Made by a program: the position numbers and the translations under genes. Below, piece by piece: positions 11,541 to 23,609 of a DNA stretch of 64,000 bases; position 1 is the first letter of the stretch, and every line of letters starts with the position of its first letter. The notes beneath the pieces were generated by a model. It was not told the DNA's origin, searched no databases, and saw only the letters and a program-made list of their open reading frames with translations. The DNA lies in contig OY726569.1 in the NCBI GenBank assembly GCA_963383645.1, forward strand, positions 32,885,592 through 32,949,591, read 5' to 3'. This DNA comes from Muscardinus avellanarius (taxonomy: Eukaryota > Chordata > Mammalia > Rodentia > Gliridae).

Positions 11541-12035
11541 AATTTAGCTAATAATTTAAGCCTCAGTTTTATTAACTAGAGTTACTGAATTTATACTAAC
11601 TGTAGAAATAGACTGCTGTAGTGGAGGAACTATGAACTCTAGAGAAGGACTCCCTTAGTTTTAAGTGGAACCCTTCAGCTCCATCACATACTAATAGGAT
11701 ATAACACTGGAAAAATTAGGAAAAACCAGAAATTCGATTCAACATTCATAAATGGAGATAAGAATAAATATTAAAGAAATTTTGAAGATTTAATTAGTGC
11801 ATCTTAAATGTCTAATATTATGAAGTTCAATACCACTATAAAGACAAATATGTTTCTGATTATACTTAGTTCTAACCAGCTCTGATAGAAATACGGTAGA
11901 AACTTAGTGTTTTGGGAGAGATGATAGACAAGGCAGCCATGTTCAGAGGCTGGACATAGATGGAGATATGTCCCTGGGAATGTGGGTGGTGGGATAGTGT
12001 TTTTCCCTGGCTGGTGGCTGCAGTGCTTCTCTTTC
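11541..12035. other. Unassigned sequence, possibly extending an LTR
   Basis: No clear gene. The last ~100 bp may be the 5' part of the MaLR LTR called just downstream. Confidence 0.3.
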
Positions 12036-12192
12036 TCACTCTACCTTTTTCTGCTTCTCAATGCCTAAAGTCCTCAATTTGGAACCATGACCTCTGAAAC
12101 TTCCAGAAATGTGAGCAAATAAATATTTCTTTCTCTAAATTGTGCATGTCAAGGTACTTGAGTCATAGTGGTGAGAATGGTAACTAAAACAC
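12036..12192 (+). mobile_element. MaLR (ERVL) LTR 3' part
   Basis: The order aacttccagaaatgtgagca, an aataaatatttcttt signal and an end in gtaactaaaaca matches the 3' end of rodent MaLR LTRs. The 5' boundary is not clear. Confidence 0.6.
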
Positions 12193-12552
12193 CTAGATAA
12201 TTTGAAGACACAGTGAAATCGCTTTGTATGGCTATATATAGCTATAGTAGTTGAACAGATACTCTATTTCCCACTCTTTTGCAAATGATGTTCAGAAAAT
12301 TATTAACCTCTCACAGACATATTCAATTTTATAATGAATATTCCACAGCATTTAAGAACAGTAAATAATTATTCAAGGGAGTACTTGAAAAATATGGTGA
12401 CACAACAGTGTATTATATTGGTCACCTTGTTAGTTATAGCTCATTTTATTGTACCACATTTCAATAGACTTTTCATTTCTCTGAGTAGTTATTCAAGTAT
12501 AACAATGTCTTGTATTATATCACAGTGTTGTGTTGCTAGAAAAATATTCTTT

Positions 12553-12754
12553 TTTTTTTTTTTTTTGGTGGTGGTACTGGGGTTCCTGGAAGCCCTTCTA
12601 CCTCCGGGCTACACTCCCAGACCTACTTTTACATTTTTTTTATTTGGAAACAGGGTCTCCTAAGCCAGCGCACGCAGCTGGCTTTGAACCTGCGTGATCC
12701 TTCTGTCTCAGCCTCTCAAGCGTGGGGATTACAAGCGTGCGCCACCATGCCCGG
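12553..12754 (-). mobile_element. B1-dID SINE, short-head subtype
   Basis: Perfect 17-bp target duplication ctagaaaaatattcttt at 12536-12552 and 12755-12771. Its tail reads tactggggttcctggaagcc and the head lacks about 25 bp between the gtctccta block and the gctggctttgaac block. At least four other copies here share this deletion, which marks a young subtype. Confidence 0.93.
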
Positions 12755-12771
12755 CTAGAAAAATATTCTTT

Positions 12772-15700
12772 ATAAATGATCTTCAGTAAAATTCTTTGAA
12801 AATTATAATTGCTCGCAGACACCAACTGAAGCAGAGATTGCTTATGTGTTTGTATCAGCTAGCTCCTGCTGGAATAATCATATAAACTGACCCCCTCTCT
12901 CTTTGCCAATTTAGCAATTACAATTACAAACTTATTCTAATGGGTTATGGATCATCTGTGAATTGGATGATCTAGACTGTTCTAAACTGAGTGTCTCTGT
13001 TTCAGGCTGTGGGTTGGCTGAATTTGGCTCCAGATTTTCATATGCTCGAGTGTTCATATAATTTAAATGTCTCTTGTCTTGCCTTCTCAGACAAAGGGAG
13101 ACTTCAAGGGCAAACCAAACTTCCTTTGCACATTTAAACTTTCTGCTCTTGTGATTTCTATTAACTTTCCATTGACCAAAGCAAATTAAATGGCCAAAGC
13201 CAGTACCAGTGAGGTGGGAAAATATACACTGCTCAATATCCTAGTCAAAAGGCCAAAGGTATAAATACATGAAAATAATAAAGAAAGTAGAAAGATCTCT
13301 TTACTCATCAGCTAGCTGAATGTGGAGGAGACTTGGCCTGGTGATAGTAGATTTGAGTTGCACAATGGACAGAATCTGGGACCTTCGTTTTATATAGCAG
13401 ATAAAACAGAGCTTCTAAGTTGTATCACATTGACCTGTGGTATTAATGATAAGTAAACTTTTATTGCATTAATCTTCTTAGATTTGGGGCATTATTTGCT
13501 ACTGTAGCTAGGCGACCACAGTTGACTCTTCAACTTCTAAGTATCTATCCTAAATATTCAAGTTTCTAAAATAATTTTATCTAAGAATAAAGAGTTTCCT
13601 AGATAATAGGTTATCCTGAACAATTCCATCAGGAATGAGGCTGTACTGAGTAGAAATCATCTTTGTAGGCACTTCAGTTAGAAGAGGACTGAACCAGAAT
13701 GTGAGGATGAACTTTAGTGAATGCCTACAAAGATTTAAAGATACTTTCACACTCGGGAATTTGAGAAATGTCGTTGGGTTTGTTTCTGAAAATTGATTAA
13801 AACACGAAATTATTTAGGCTAGTTTGTATTTCCTCTAATAAAATAAATACATACAAATGGAAAGAATTTAAATTGTAGGAGCAGGTATGTAATTAAAATG
13901 TAAACCTTCTTGTCTTCTCACCAATATATTCGGGATAGTGATTTCCTATATAAATCTTCACGATTTGTTTTTGCACATGTACCTTCCGTAGGAGTGGTCC
14001 TGTGATGATTCTTAATTGCAGGTATAAATATTGATCCCTGTACTTTTAAGAATTATATGCTAGACCTGTACCTTTTCCATCCACGTCTGTATAACCGATG
14101 CCAGATGCTACCTTGACAGTATTTGCAGTGATGCTCTGTGACAGTACCTATTGTGATAATCAGAATTTATGCTTCGGAGGTTTGATGACTTACAGAGGAT
14201 GCCAAATTTTCTTCTAACCAAAAATATTGTGCTTCTTCTAAATGCAATGTTAAAATATTCAGGTTTACTTTGATTTATTTCTGTTTGGAAATGCAGTCTG
14301 GAATTCAGGAATTTATGTTTTCCGTAGCAAAAATGATGCAAGGTGGCAGGTGAAATTACACATTTTTCTGTAAGTACCTTGGATTAGAGCCTGTTTATCT
14401 TTCAGCACTGAAGTCTTTTGTGCCCCTTTCCCTCTGCCCTTACTAAATGATTAGTGGGTTTGAAGCCCAGTTCCCTAAAACTAAGAATTACACTTTGTAT
14501 GAGAAGGGATACGGAGAGGTCACTCTTACCCTCGGAGACCAGATGGCTTTGAAATTCTGAAGAAGCTCAGTGTGGAGGCTGTTTGGAATCAAGGGCAGAT
14601 TTGAAAACATATGGGACTGTTTTAGGCCAGAATCGTTAAAATTTATAAAGATGAATAGCTAAAAATAAACCCACTCTTGGGCAGTGGCCATTCTTCAGAG
14701 TTTGGAATCCTGGGCTCTTGGCTTCTTGTTATAAATATGCCAATCCTTCCTCTCTCCTCCTCATAACTGGGACCCACCATCACTTTATTCCCTACTCGCT
14801 TTTTTTCTGAATGGGGACTTTGTAATTCTGCTGTTTACTGTCTGTGGTACAGGGACTGTTGCTGTTAGGTCTGTTGAAAGGCTGCCACAGAAGGGGTCAG
14901 CCTAGTCATTTGTTTTTTATGGAACCGCCTGCTCTACACTAGCAAAGCTCTAAATCATACCCTTGTTCTAGCAGACAAAGTAATAGACAAAATGGGTATT
15001 TAAAACAGGGGAAATAATATGTCACTCAAAAACCCGGGACAGAATTGTTTATTTTACTCTCACCTGTAGTCACAAGTAGAAATGTTCTGTATTCACAAAT
15101 ACAGTGAATCTAAGTTTTTAGCTGAGCATTTAGTGGAACACACACCCAGTAAGCTTTGCTTATGTTGCAGACAGCTACCCTGAGGAGTGATTTGAATTTA
15201 AATGTGATTCCCTTATTAGTTTCTGCTAACTGCAAATATCCCAGGCACTTAATTAAGTGGCTGAGTAATGTATGAATGCTCACTTCTGCTTGTCATGCAG
15301 AACAAAGTGATGTATTTATATTCCATGCACAATATGAAATTTAATGACACAGGCAACAGTAATTTAGAAAACCTTTGTTTTTATTGTCCTTGTTTTTGCT
15401 TAAGCAATTTCTCCACTTTGTCATAGTTTGGCCTGGACAATGATATAAGACTTGGTCCAAATGCTAGCTGCTGGCAGGTGACATTTCCTAATAAACCGGA
15501 GGTTTTTCTGGGCCACCGATGACTTAAAACATTGCTGGGTTTTCATTAACTATGTTATTTTGGCTTTTGTTCCTTAATTTTTAATTTAATAGCTAAGAAC
15601 AATTACCTTACGTGCCTGGTTAGCCACTGAAACGAAAGGGTAAAGGTAAATTCTGCTAGGAGTTTGAACTACTCTATTGGGTTGCAAGGTAAACAACTAA

Positions 15701-17663
15701 AAAATTAGCCAATGTTGCTTTTCTGCACACTAGATCGTGGGGGAAAAATTGTGAGGCCAAGCTTCCTGGTAAGTATTTCAGGTGGCCATTTTCATGGCCG
15801 TTGGTCTTCTAAAATTATTATCATTTTTTTCTCCGGGACTACAAAAATCCAAGATTTAGTTTTCTTTGACATTCAGGGAAGGTTCCCACAGCCCTGGCAC
15901 CACTTTCCATCCATCCCAGGTTCTCTGGACCTTCCTGAAGGCTCACGTATCTCTAAACTCAATGTTTATATGCTGTTGTTTTAAAGTGGGCTGTGCATAT
16001 GCCTGGCGTTTGGACAGATGTTTGCCTTGTAAGACGGTGCCGCTGTCCTGCAAAGCAGAAGGGACCTGTGCTTCCCACTCTGTTCCAGCATCTTTGCTCC
16101 ATGCTTGGGGTTAGGAGGCTTCTTTAATTAGAGTCCTGGCTCTCTCTGTTCTGGAAATCCTAACCTCAATTAGTCTCCTCTCTTTATTTAGACAGTTTCA
16201 TTTGTTTCCTAATGAACTTAGGTGGGTGGCGAATTGGGTCAGAGTTGCAACATATTACTTCCTGGCAGAAAATGTATTTTATATCCTGAATTCTGTGCCA
16301 CCAGAGCCGCACTATTCATCTGAACTATCATGGCAGACTCTGTGGGGAATTGTCTGTAAATTATGTATTCCTGCTCTCGCATACCTGCATAATACCCTTC
16401 CTGTCAGCTCCAGTCACACTCAGCCCGGTCTGGTGCACCATAACCAGTGCAGAGTGACGTCAGACTACTGGGAGAACGTTGCTGTGCACTCACTGTCCTC
16501 AAAGCCCCACTGCTCAGTAAATCCTTGACAGTGCTATTCTTCGCTGCCTCGATAATCATAAACACTCTTCTGTGCTAAACAGTTCTTGCACTCTGCAAAC
16601 ATCGTGGTACCACTTGAAAGTATTTCAGTTGGATTTTTTTTCAGTCCTTTTAAATCCCACCCTGAGTTCTGTCTAGGTGTGCTGACGAGACATGAAGCAA
16701 GAAGGTGGGGGACACTGGAAATGCAGCAAGACAGGCAAGGAGCTGTTGTGTTTTCCTCATTTCTGTGCACCTGAGTTTGATGGGTCTATTCTCTCTGACT
16801 CCAGAAATCAGTAGTCCTCTGTCTCAGCTCCTCCAGCCACTGTGACCTCACCATATGCCCCAGACTGGAGAGAAGCCCAGGTTGGCTGTCTCTAGCCAGA
16901 GTCCACATATGTTGAGGGGAGGGGCCCCTGAAGGCAGCTGACACTGTTCCTGTAGCCAGAAATCCCTTTGGAGGAAAGAAAGGTCCTTCCTTTTGCCTGT
17001 TTTACCTTATAGACTGTTTTCAAACCCCAGGCAGGAGGGACCGCTGCCCAGTGATGGTGACTTAGCTTTACCCTCCAGCTAGAGAGCTCAGCTGGTAGAC
17101 CTCATCTGCCCTCCTTTTCCCCCTCTTCCTTTCATTTTGCCTTTGTTTTCAACTCATCAGCGGTGACAAGCTCCCTTTGACTGCTCACTTCTGCAGGGAG
17201 GCGTCAAGCTTCGAGGCATCAGGATTACTGAAGCTCTCTTCCGGGTGGGCCAGTTTGCTTCTCAGTGACATGAGAACATTGCCTGGGGTGTGTGCTGGGT
17301 GAGGCTTGTCAGTCCCAATATAATTTTTCTGTTTTGATGGATTTTCCCATATATTTACTACAAGCCAGAGAGACTAGAAAATATATATATCTCCCCTCTC
17401 TTTCCTTCTCTTAACCACATTGAATTGTTTTTATATTTGAAATTTTGAGCTCATCATGACAGTAGGTGTCATTGGGCTTGGAAAGATACTTAAATGATTG
17501 GTCCATACATCTATCAGGTACTTAAATCCTAGCTATAGTCCCTTTGTGACTGTCATTCAGCCTATGCTTGAAAGTGTTCAGAAACAAGTGACTCATAGAC
17601 TTTAAAGGCAACCAATTCTGTCTTTGGATAATGTTGTTGAATAGGTTAGTCTCAGTTCTGCAT

Positions 17664-17664
<1 letters not shown>
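12772..17664. other. Repeat-poor 4.9-kb stretch
   Basis: No SINE, L1, LTR or long microsatellite was recognised here, although the rest of the window averages about one SINE per 2 kb. Several open frames of 60-108 codons occur (for example 16202-16528 on plus), but none has a recognised domain or convincing splice boundaries. It may be constrained regulatory or intronic sequence of an unseen gene. Confidence 0.45.

Positions 17665-17665
<1 letters not shown>

Positions 17666-17707
<42 letters not shown>
17666..17707. repeat. (CA)n microsatellite
   Basis: About 20 uninterrupted CA units. The short frames across it are artefacts of the repeat. Confidence 0.97.
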
Positions 17708-17709
<2 letters not shown>

Positions 17710-17769
17710 AAATACACAGACTAAGCCCTTTTACTGTGTTACCTGTCTCCTTTTGTTGGGTTGCACTGT

Positions 17770-17773
<4 letters not shown>

Positions 17774-17803
<30 letters not shown>

Positions 17804-17976
17804 GGTGGTACTGGAGTTCCTGGAAGCCCTTCTACCTCCGGGCTACACTCCCAGACCTATTTTATATTTTTGAAACAGGGTCTCTTACACCAGCGCGGCT
17901 GGTTTCGAACCTGCGCGATCCTCCTGTCTCCGCCTCCCAAGCGCGGGGATTACAAGCGTGTGCCACCACGCCCAGC
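17774..17976 (-). mobile_element. B1-dID SINE, short-head subtype
   Basis: Target duplication tgcactgttggg at 17762-17773 and 17977-17988. It carries a 29-base T-run (the A-tail), the tggagttcctggaagccc tail and the deleted head. CpG sites are partly intact, consistent with a recent insertion. Confidence 0.93.
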
Positions 17977-18538
17977 TGCACTGTTGGGGTTTGAAGCATG
18001 CATATAGGATGGGGCACTTTCTGATTTTTGGTGAATTCCAGCTCCAGCTCGCCTTAACAGCCTACCCACATATAGTTTAGCCCTACTCTAATATCTGATA
18101 TCGAAGCGCTTATTCTCCAATCCTGATGTAGTATAAGTTTTATTAGCACATGCTTAGTAAAAGGCCATATAGACTATCATTTAAATGACATTGTAGTGAG
18201 ATAAACCTGAGCTCCAGATCTGATAGTACAGCACAATTCATTGTAGACTTGAAGCCTGTTAGTATACGTCTCTGATCCCAAGCTCTTTGTCTATGAGCAA
18301 ATAAGATGATCATAATACCAGAGAGGACACATGGGATAATAAAGAAAAGATGCTTTGCAAAATGCCACTGCTACTGACTGGCATGAGGTTCTTTTGCTCA
18401 ACTCATGATATAAATCATAAAAAGCAAAGTATAGCTCACTTTGATATTACCAACTCTTAGTGTTACCAGCTAGCTTATCAAGGGTTCTTTAGCTCAATTC
18501 AAGATGGAAATCACAAACAAGTAATAAATGCTATTCAA

Positions 18539-18744
18539 GCTGGGCATGGTGGTAAGCTTGTAATACCAGTACTTTGGAGACTGAAACAGGAGAATCATAG
18601 GTTCACAGCCAGCTTCAGCTACTTATTGAAGTGCTCCATAACTTAATGAGACCCTATTTCAAAATAAAGAATAAGAAACAAAGCTGAGGGTATAGCTCAG
18701 AGGTTGAATACTCCTGAGTTCAATCTCCAGTACTGCTAAAAAAT
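18539..18744 (+). mobile_element. B1-dID SINE
   Basis: Target duplication aatgctattcaa at 18527-18538 and 18745-18756. Head and ID tail are complete but rather diverged. Confidence 0.9.
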
Positions 18745-18756
18745 AATGCTATTCAA

Positions 18757-21189
18757 ACAAGATCTTTTTAGGGAAACTTGTGCTTTAGCATAGAGAGATA
18801 GCATGTAGGTATTCATGGACTGTTCCTCAAGACTTGCAGGACTAAAACTTACCTAGACAAAATGGCTGCCTCCCACGGATACATAGTTAGCTATTACACA
18901 GGATCACAAAATTTCTGCATTTGTTGTCAGTTCTTTCTTCTGGGCACAAAGTTTGCACTAGACACAACGATCTGGACAAACACTTCTGGGTTCCTCTATA
19001 CCGCTACCACCACTCCAGCAAGGTCACATATTGGTCATGTTTGGAACCATTGTGTATGTGGGAATGCTATAAAGTTTGGGATAGAAAATAGCAGCTTCTG
19101 AACCTGGTGATTAGTAGAAACAACTCTTTGAAAGCAGTTTGCTTTTATCAGAAAATTTGATAGGGGAATAGGGACGCTACCTGCTCTGTATTGCCATTGT
19201 TGTGACTACTGTTACTTCCTGTTTGCTACTCAAATTGAGGGCCAAAATGCTTATTAGGAGTGACAAAAGGCCAGATCCTATGGGTATGTGCTAGATATTT
19301 CTCAGATTGGTGTAAGTATAATAAAACATCTAGGCATTATTTTTAATAGTTATGACAACTAATCACACTAATATCCAATTATCTTTCTCTCCATCTTGCT
19401 CATATTGTTTTATGAGATTTTAGTTTACAGTGAAGAGGTAGAGAGAGACTTGACGAATGAAGTAAAGAGAGACTTAGAGTTTGTTTTTTATGAACCTAGA
19501 TATATAAGAATTATCTTTATTTCATCTAAGTATTCTTTCATTAATTTCTCTGTAGTATTTTTGAAGTAGATTATACCTAGTTTCCACTTTTGAAAGAAAT
19601 TGTATTGTCCATCTCCATTTCTTTCTATTATCCATAGTTCTCCTTACTGGACCCAAACTACATCAACACAATTATCTTTTTTGAAAATTCTCTTTGTACT
19701 CTTGCAGGCATTAAACTTCTCCATAAATGGAGTTTTAGGATTCTGAGAGTTGAAAGTTATTAAACTAATTTAGTTCTGTAAATTGTTGAGCTACAGGTAT
19801 TTTATCTGATGACCCAGGGGTTTTATCTCTTTAGAACCTGAGATTCAGAGAAGTAATTCTGTATTTTACAGGTTCAGAAATGGAAAATAATTCTGTGGTA
19901 GCTCAAGATGCATTTCATCTAAAAAAAAAAAAAAAAAAAAAAAAGAAGCTGTATTCTCACTGCTACAAACCTTTTGTCTATTGGAGAGAGGGAAGTGGTT
20001 AAGACAGTGGCCTACCTGCTAGTTCAAGTGTTCTCTATCCCAATGACGAGCTCTGCAGATGTCTGCTGGTTATGTGTTGACTTGAGGAAAAGAAATACTG
20101 ACAATCCTGCCTTTCCTCTTTTCTTGTGATGCAACACTCTCCCATTTCTAAGAGCATCTGGGATTGTAATCCAACTGTCTAGCTTTATTTAAGGTCTACA
20201 TACATTATATTTTAATACACCAGATTGAAATTGCTAATATATACCCTGTGTTAGCAAATTAACATTAGCCTGATGCATATTTATATTTGATGATACAGGA
20301 GGAATGTCTTATTGCTATAAAGAAACATCTTGCTTCCCAAGATATAGAAAGGGCTGAACATTTTTAAATGGGTTTGATTGTTCCCCTGGGAAATTGCAGG
20401 CACCTATGAGGCTGTAAACTCAGTCAGGTTTCAACTAAAATGCTCATTGTGAACCTCTGGCAAATAGGGGAGGAAAGCCTTATTGAAGCTTCTAAAAGCT
20501 TTCTTCTTTCAGTGTTAATGAAAGAATGAGGGCAGTCTATACATTTTACTGAACATTGTTTCTTGATAAGAATTTCACGTTTCTTGAACTCCACTGCTGT
20601 ACCTATATCAAAGTTCCACCCTTTGTGTCTCTATCCCATTACCAAAGATCTGAGGGTTCTACAAATGGAATTTTGAGCTCTGACCCAGTGCTTTCATTAC
20701 ATGCTGTAACAGCTCCAATCCTACAAAGCATTTAAAATACCTGGAAATATTTCTTTTTAAAATAAATCAGATTCCCGATTCTGTAGCTTTTATTTTGGCA
20801 GCTTGTATTTTAAGAAGCATTTCAGGCAATTAGTTAGTCAGAGTTGACAACATCATTTCTATTCTCTAGCCTACCATCAATAAGGAATCTCTCCACCTTC
20901 CCTCACAATGTCTCACTCTCTCCCTATTTCCCTCTATAACTGTACTTTAAACTTAGAGTATACCAGATAAAGGATGCAAGGACTAGTAAGAAGATCCTCT
21001 ACCATCAATAAAGTTATAGTTTCTCTTATAACATGTATTATCAGTTTCAGAAAGAAAATTTTTATTCAGTTCTTCTGAATTTAGTCCTTTCCAACCCAAT
21101 TAGACACAATTTTTATTTTCATAAAGCTATACCATATTATAGTTTCTCTGTTACTAAAAACAAAAGAAAAACTTTTTTTTAAAGTTTGG
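18757..21189. other. Unassigned sequence, 2.4 kb
   Basis: Contains a 24-base A-run at 19921-19944 and a 79-codon open frame at 18862-19101 starting in an aaaatggctgcc context. I do not recognise the product, and the frame may lie in an old, unnamed repeat. No RNA gene was seen. Confidence 0.35.
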
Positions 21190-21194
21190 AAGAA

Positions 21195-21540
21195 CTTTAT
21201 TTTTTTAATTTATTTTTATTGGTGCATTATAAACATATATCACATTGGAATACAAGACTTGAGAGGATATACAAGCACACATCATCCAATTAGCCCTCAT
21301 CCAGTCCCCATCCCATTCCCTCCCCCTCCCTCAATCCCATGCTTGTTTGGTGATTAACTTTGATACATTTGTTTATGTACCTCCTGCATTTTAAAGAGGC
21401 TTTATCCTCCCCTATTTCATACCCTTTGATTGGTAACCTTAATTGCTTCACTATAGGGCCCTTTCTATAGCTCGACCTCTTCCTGTTGCCCCTTTCCTCC
21501 TAGTTATTGGTGATTAGGTGAAGCATCTGGATTTTATTTT
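21195..21540 (-). mobile_element. L1-type 3' end at the tail of the composite
   Basis: Its plus-strand start ttattggtgcattataaac and the attagccctcatccagtccc block match the antisense L1 3' ends at 25655-25775 and 54357-54700. The A-rich tail is at the low-coordinate end, so the element runs minus. Confidence 0.7.
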
Positions 21541-21589
21541 CTGTGATATTTCTCTGTGCATGCCGCGTTGCAAGTACCGATCCCCTCTT

Positions 21590-22510
21590 GATGGCCCCAG
21601 TAGTGGCCTGGCTACCCGATGGACTGATCCAGACCTCGCTGGCTCAAAAGTGGCCTTGATCATGGGAAGCCCCGATTCTGGTCTCACTGGCCCCGACTCC
21701 AGCCTAACCCCTCAGCTGGCTTCGATCCCGGCCTCGGTGGCCCCAGCACCGGCCTAGCCTCAAGGAAGGCTCCGATCCAGGCCTCGGAGGCCTCAGTAGC
21801 GGCCTTGCCTCACGGCAGGCTCCGATGTCGGCCTCTGGCCCCAGCATCGGCCTAACCCTTCAGCAGGCTCCGAACCCGGCCTCGGAGGCCCCAACACCGG
21901 CCTTGCCTCATGGCAGGCTCCAATGCCGGCCATTGGACCCAGCACTAGACTAACCCCTCGGTAGGCTCCAATCCCGGCCTCGGAGGCCCCAGCACCAGCC
22001 TTGCCTCATGGCAGGCTCTGATCCCAGCCTCGGAGGCCCCAGCACCTGCCTTGCCTCACGGCAGGCTCTGATCCCAGCCTCGCTGGCCTCGGCACTGGCC
22101 TAATCCCTTGGCAGGCTCTGATACCGGCCTCGGAGGCCCCAGCACTGGCCTAGCCTCAAGGCAGGCTCTGATCCCTGCCTCGGAGGCCCCAGCACTGGCC
22201 TAGCCTCAAGGCAGGCTCTGATCCCTGCCTCGGAGGCCTCAGTAGTGGCCTTGCCTCACAGCAGGCTAAGATGTCGGCCACTGGCCCTGGCACCGGCCCA
22301 ACCCCTCGGCAGGCTTCGATCCCGGCCTCGGAGGCCCCAGCACCAGCCTTGCCTCACAGCAGGCTCCGATCCTGGCCTCGTTGGCCCTGGCACCGGCCTA
22401 AACCCTTGGCAGGCTCTGATCCAGGCCTCGGAGGCCCCAGCACCAGCCTTGCCTCACAGCAGGCTCCAATCCCAGCTTTGCTGTGTCCTTCGCTGGCCTC
22501 ACCCCTCAGC
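21590..22510 (-). repeat. GC-rich 50-bp VNTR, about 18 units
   Basis: The unit contains ggcaggctctgatcccngcc, tcggaggccccagcac and ggccttgcctca. Successive ggcaggctctg starts at 22010, 22060 and 22110 give an exact 50-bp period. Units alternate between a 'gcctcac' and a 'ccctcg' ending, hinting at a 100-bp higher-order period. Each unit has several CpGs. The long proline/alanine-rich open frames across it are by-products of the repeat. Confidence 0.93.
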
Positions 22511-23040
22511 AGACTCCAATCCGAGCACCCTCTTCACCCAGCCATTTGTCCCACGTTCTCAAGGGTGCGTGGTGGTAGCATTTTGCTTCTGGGGGTATTA
22601 CTTCAAAGGTTCCAGGTGTAATGCATCAGATCTCTGCCTCCCCTGAGTACTGGCCACTGCCATTGCCACTGCCTCCACCATTTCAAATCTTTCCCAAGCT
22701 CTTTTTCCACTCTGAATATTGTCCAGTGTTCATAAGCATGCACGATGGTAGCATTCGACATTTGGTGTAATTTCTCCAAAAAAATAAGGTTGGTAGGATC
22801 CGATCTCTGCTTCTCCTAAATACAAGTCTCCACCGCCATCATGGAGACCGCTTTCAACACTGCCTTTCTCCTAGGTCTCCGCTAAACTCTCTCCTTACAG
22901 GTGATGTCCAAGATTCTTAACAGTGTAGAGAAGAAGCAGTCCTCCTTCACAGGGAATTTTTCCAAAAGTTCCAGTTCATTTGGATAAGTTTTGTCTGCAT
23001 CTCCAGTATTCTGGCATCTGCCACGGCCATTTTGACTCCT
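22511..23040 (-). repeat. Three diverged ~185-bp monomers with YY1-like blocks
   Basis: On the minus strand, blocks starting near 23040, 22850 and 22680 share, in order, a tggcngtggc motif, a cttgtatttaggag/ccagtactcagggg-like segment, a 'ttggaaaaattccc'-like segment, and a 'catgcttatgaacactggac'-like end. Similarity is moderate. Monomer tandemness and YY1-like sites recall rodent L1 promoters. Confidence 0.55.
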
Positions 23041-23149
23041 CTCCGATATTTTTGTTTTTTCTTTTTCTTTTCCTTTTTTTTTTTTTAAATAAGAGAAGAC
23101 AGTATGTGTGGTTTGAGGAGGTTGTGGGGCTCAGGCACTCAGTAGCACT

Positions 23150-23422
23150 GTGACCTGGGCCCGGTTTCCCCAGGGGTCCAGCGTGCTACGCAGACTCCGC
23201 CTGGGGCCCAGAGTCTCCCCTCTGGGCCCCGGCTCTTCCAGGGGTACGGCGTGCCCTGCCTGACCCCCGCCTGGGGCCCAGGGCCTTGCGACCTGACCCT
23301 GGTTTCTCCAGGGGTCTGGCTTGCTCCACGCGATCCCACCCAGGGCCCAGAGTCCTGCTACCCAGCCCCGGTTTCTCAGGGGGTCCATCGTGCTCCGCCT
23401 GACCCCCACCCAGGGCCCAGGG
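23150..23422. repeat. Four ~70-bp GC-rich tandem units
   Basis: Each unit contains a ccggnttcnccaggggt block and a cctggggcccagag or cacccagggcccag block. Starts are near 23150, 23216, 23286 and 23356. It adjoins the composite element; whether it is part of it or a separate minisatellite is open. Confidence 0.85.
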
Positions 23423-23609
23423 AAAACAAAAATTTCTACTGAACTCTTTCTACACAATCCATTTCATAGGCCTTTAGTACTCTTTCTCTACATGACCTAT
23501 TCCGTATGCTACAGATAATCACATGGCATATAAGTATATTCAATATGCATAATGATTACCACATTGTAAGTAGGTTAATCTTCATTATACATTTAAACAA
23601 TGAGAGTAG

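Larger units (their letters stand above)
21190..23422 (-). mobile_element. Composite VNTR retroelement, SVA/LAVA-like (provisional)
   Basis: Read on the minus strand, the order is four ~70-bp GC-rich units (23422-23150), an A-rich stretch (~23095-23045), three diverged ~185-bp monomers (~23040-22510), about eighteen 50-bp GC-rich units (~22510-21590) and an L1-like 3' end with an A-rich tail (21540-21190). No L1 ORF lies between the VNTR and the 3' end. Each monomer has an atggcngtggc-type block that resembles a YY1 site, as in L1 5' UTR monomers. The plan resembles hominoid SVA/LAVA elements but the parts are different. It could instead be an internally deleted L1 of a VNTR-bearing subfamily. 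Flanks show only a weak candidate duplication around aaaacaaaa. Confidence 0.5.

Noticed and set aside
15712..16528. Overlapping open frames of 82-108 codons
   Set aside because: No recognised domain, frames overlap in different phases, and no convincing splice sites flank them. Left as part of the repeat-poor stretch.
18862..19101. 79-codon frame starting in an aaaatggctgcc context
   Set aside because: The start context is attractive, but the product is not recognised and the sequence could be an old repeat. Not called as a gene.
22245..22646. 133- and 116-codon Pro/Ala/Leu-rich open frames
   Set aside because: They run through the 50-bp VNTR, which stays open because 50-bp units rarely hold stops; overlapping frames are open too. 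No start context, domain or splice support.
23131..23457. 108-codon Gly/Pro-rich minus-strand frame
   Set aside because: It covers the ~70-bp GC-rich tandem units and both strands are open there.
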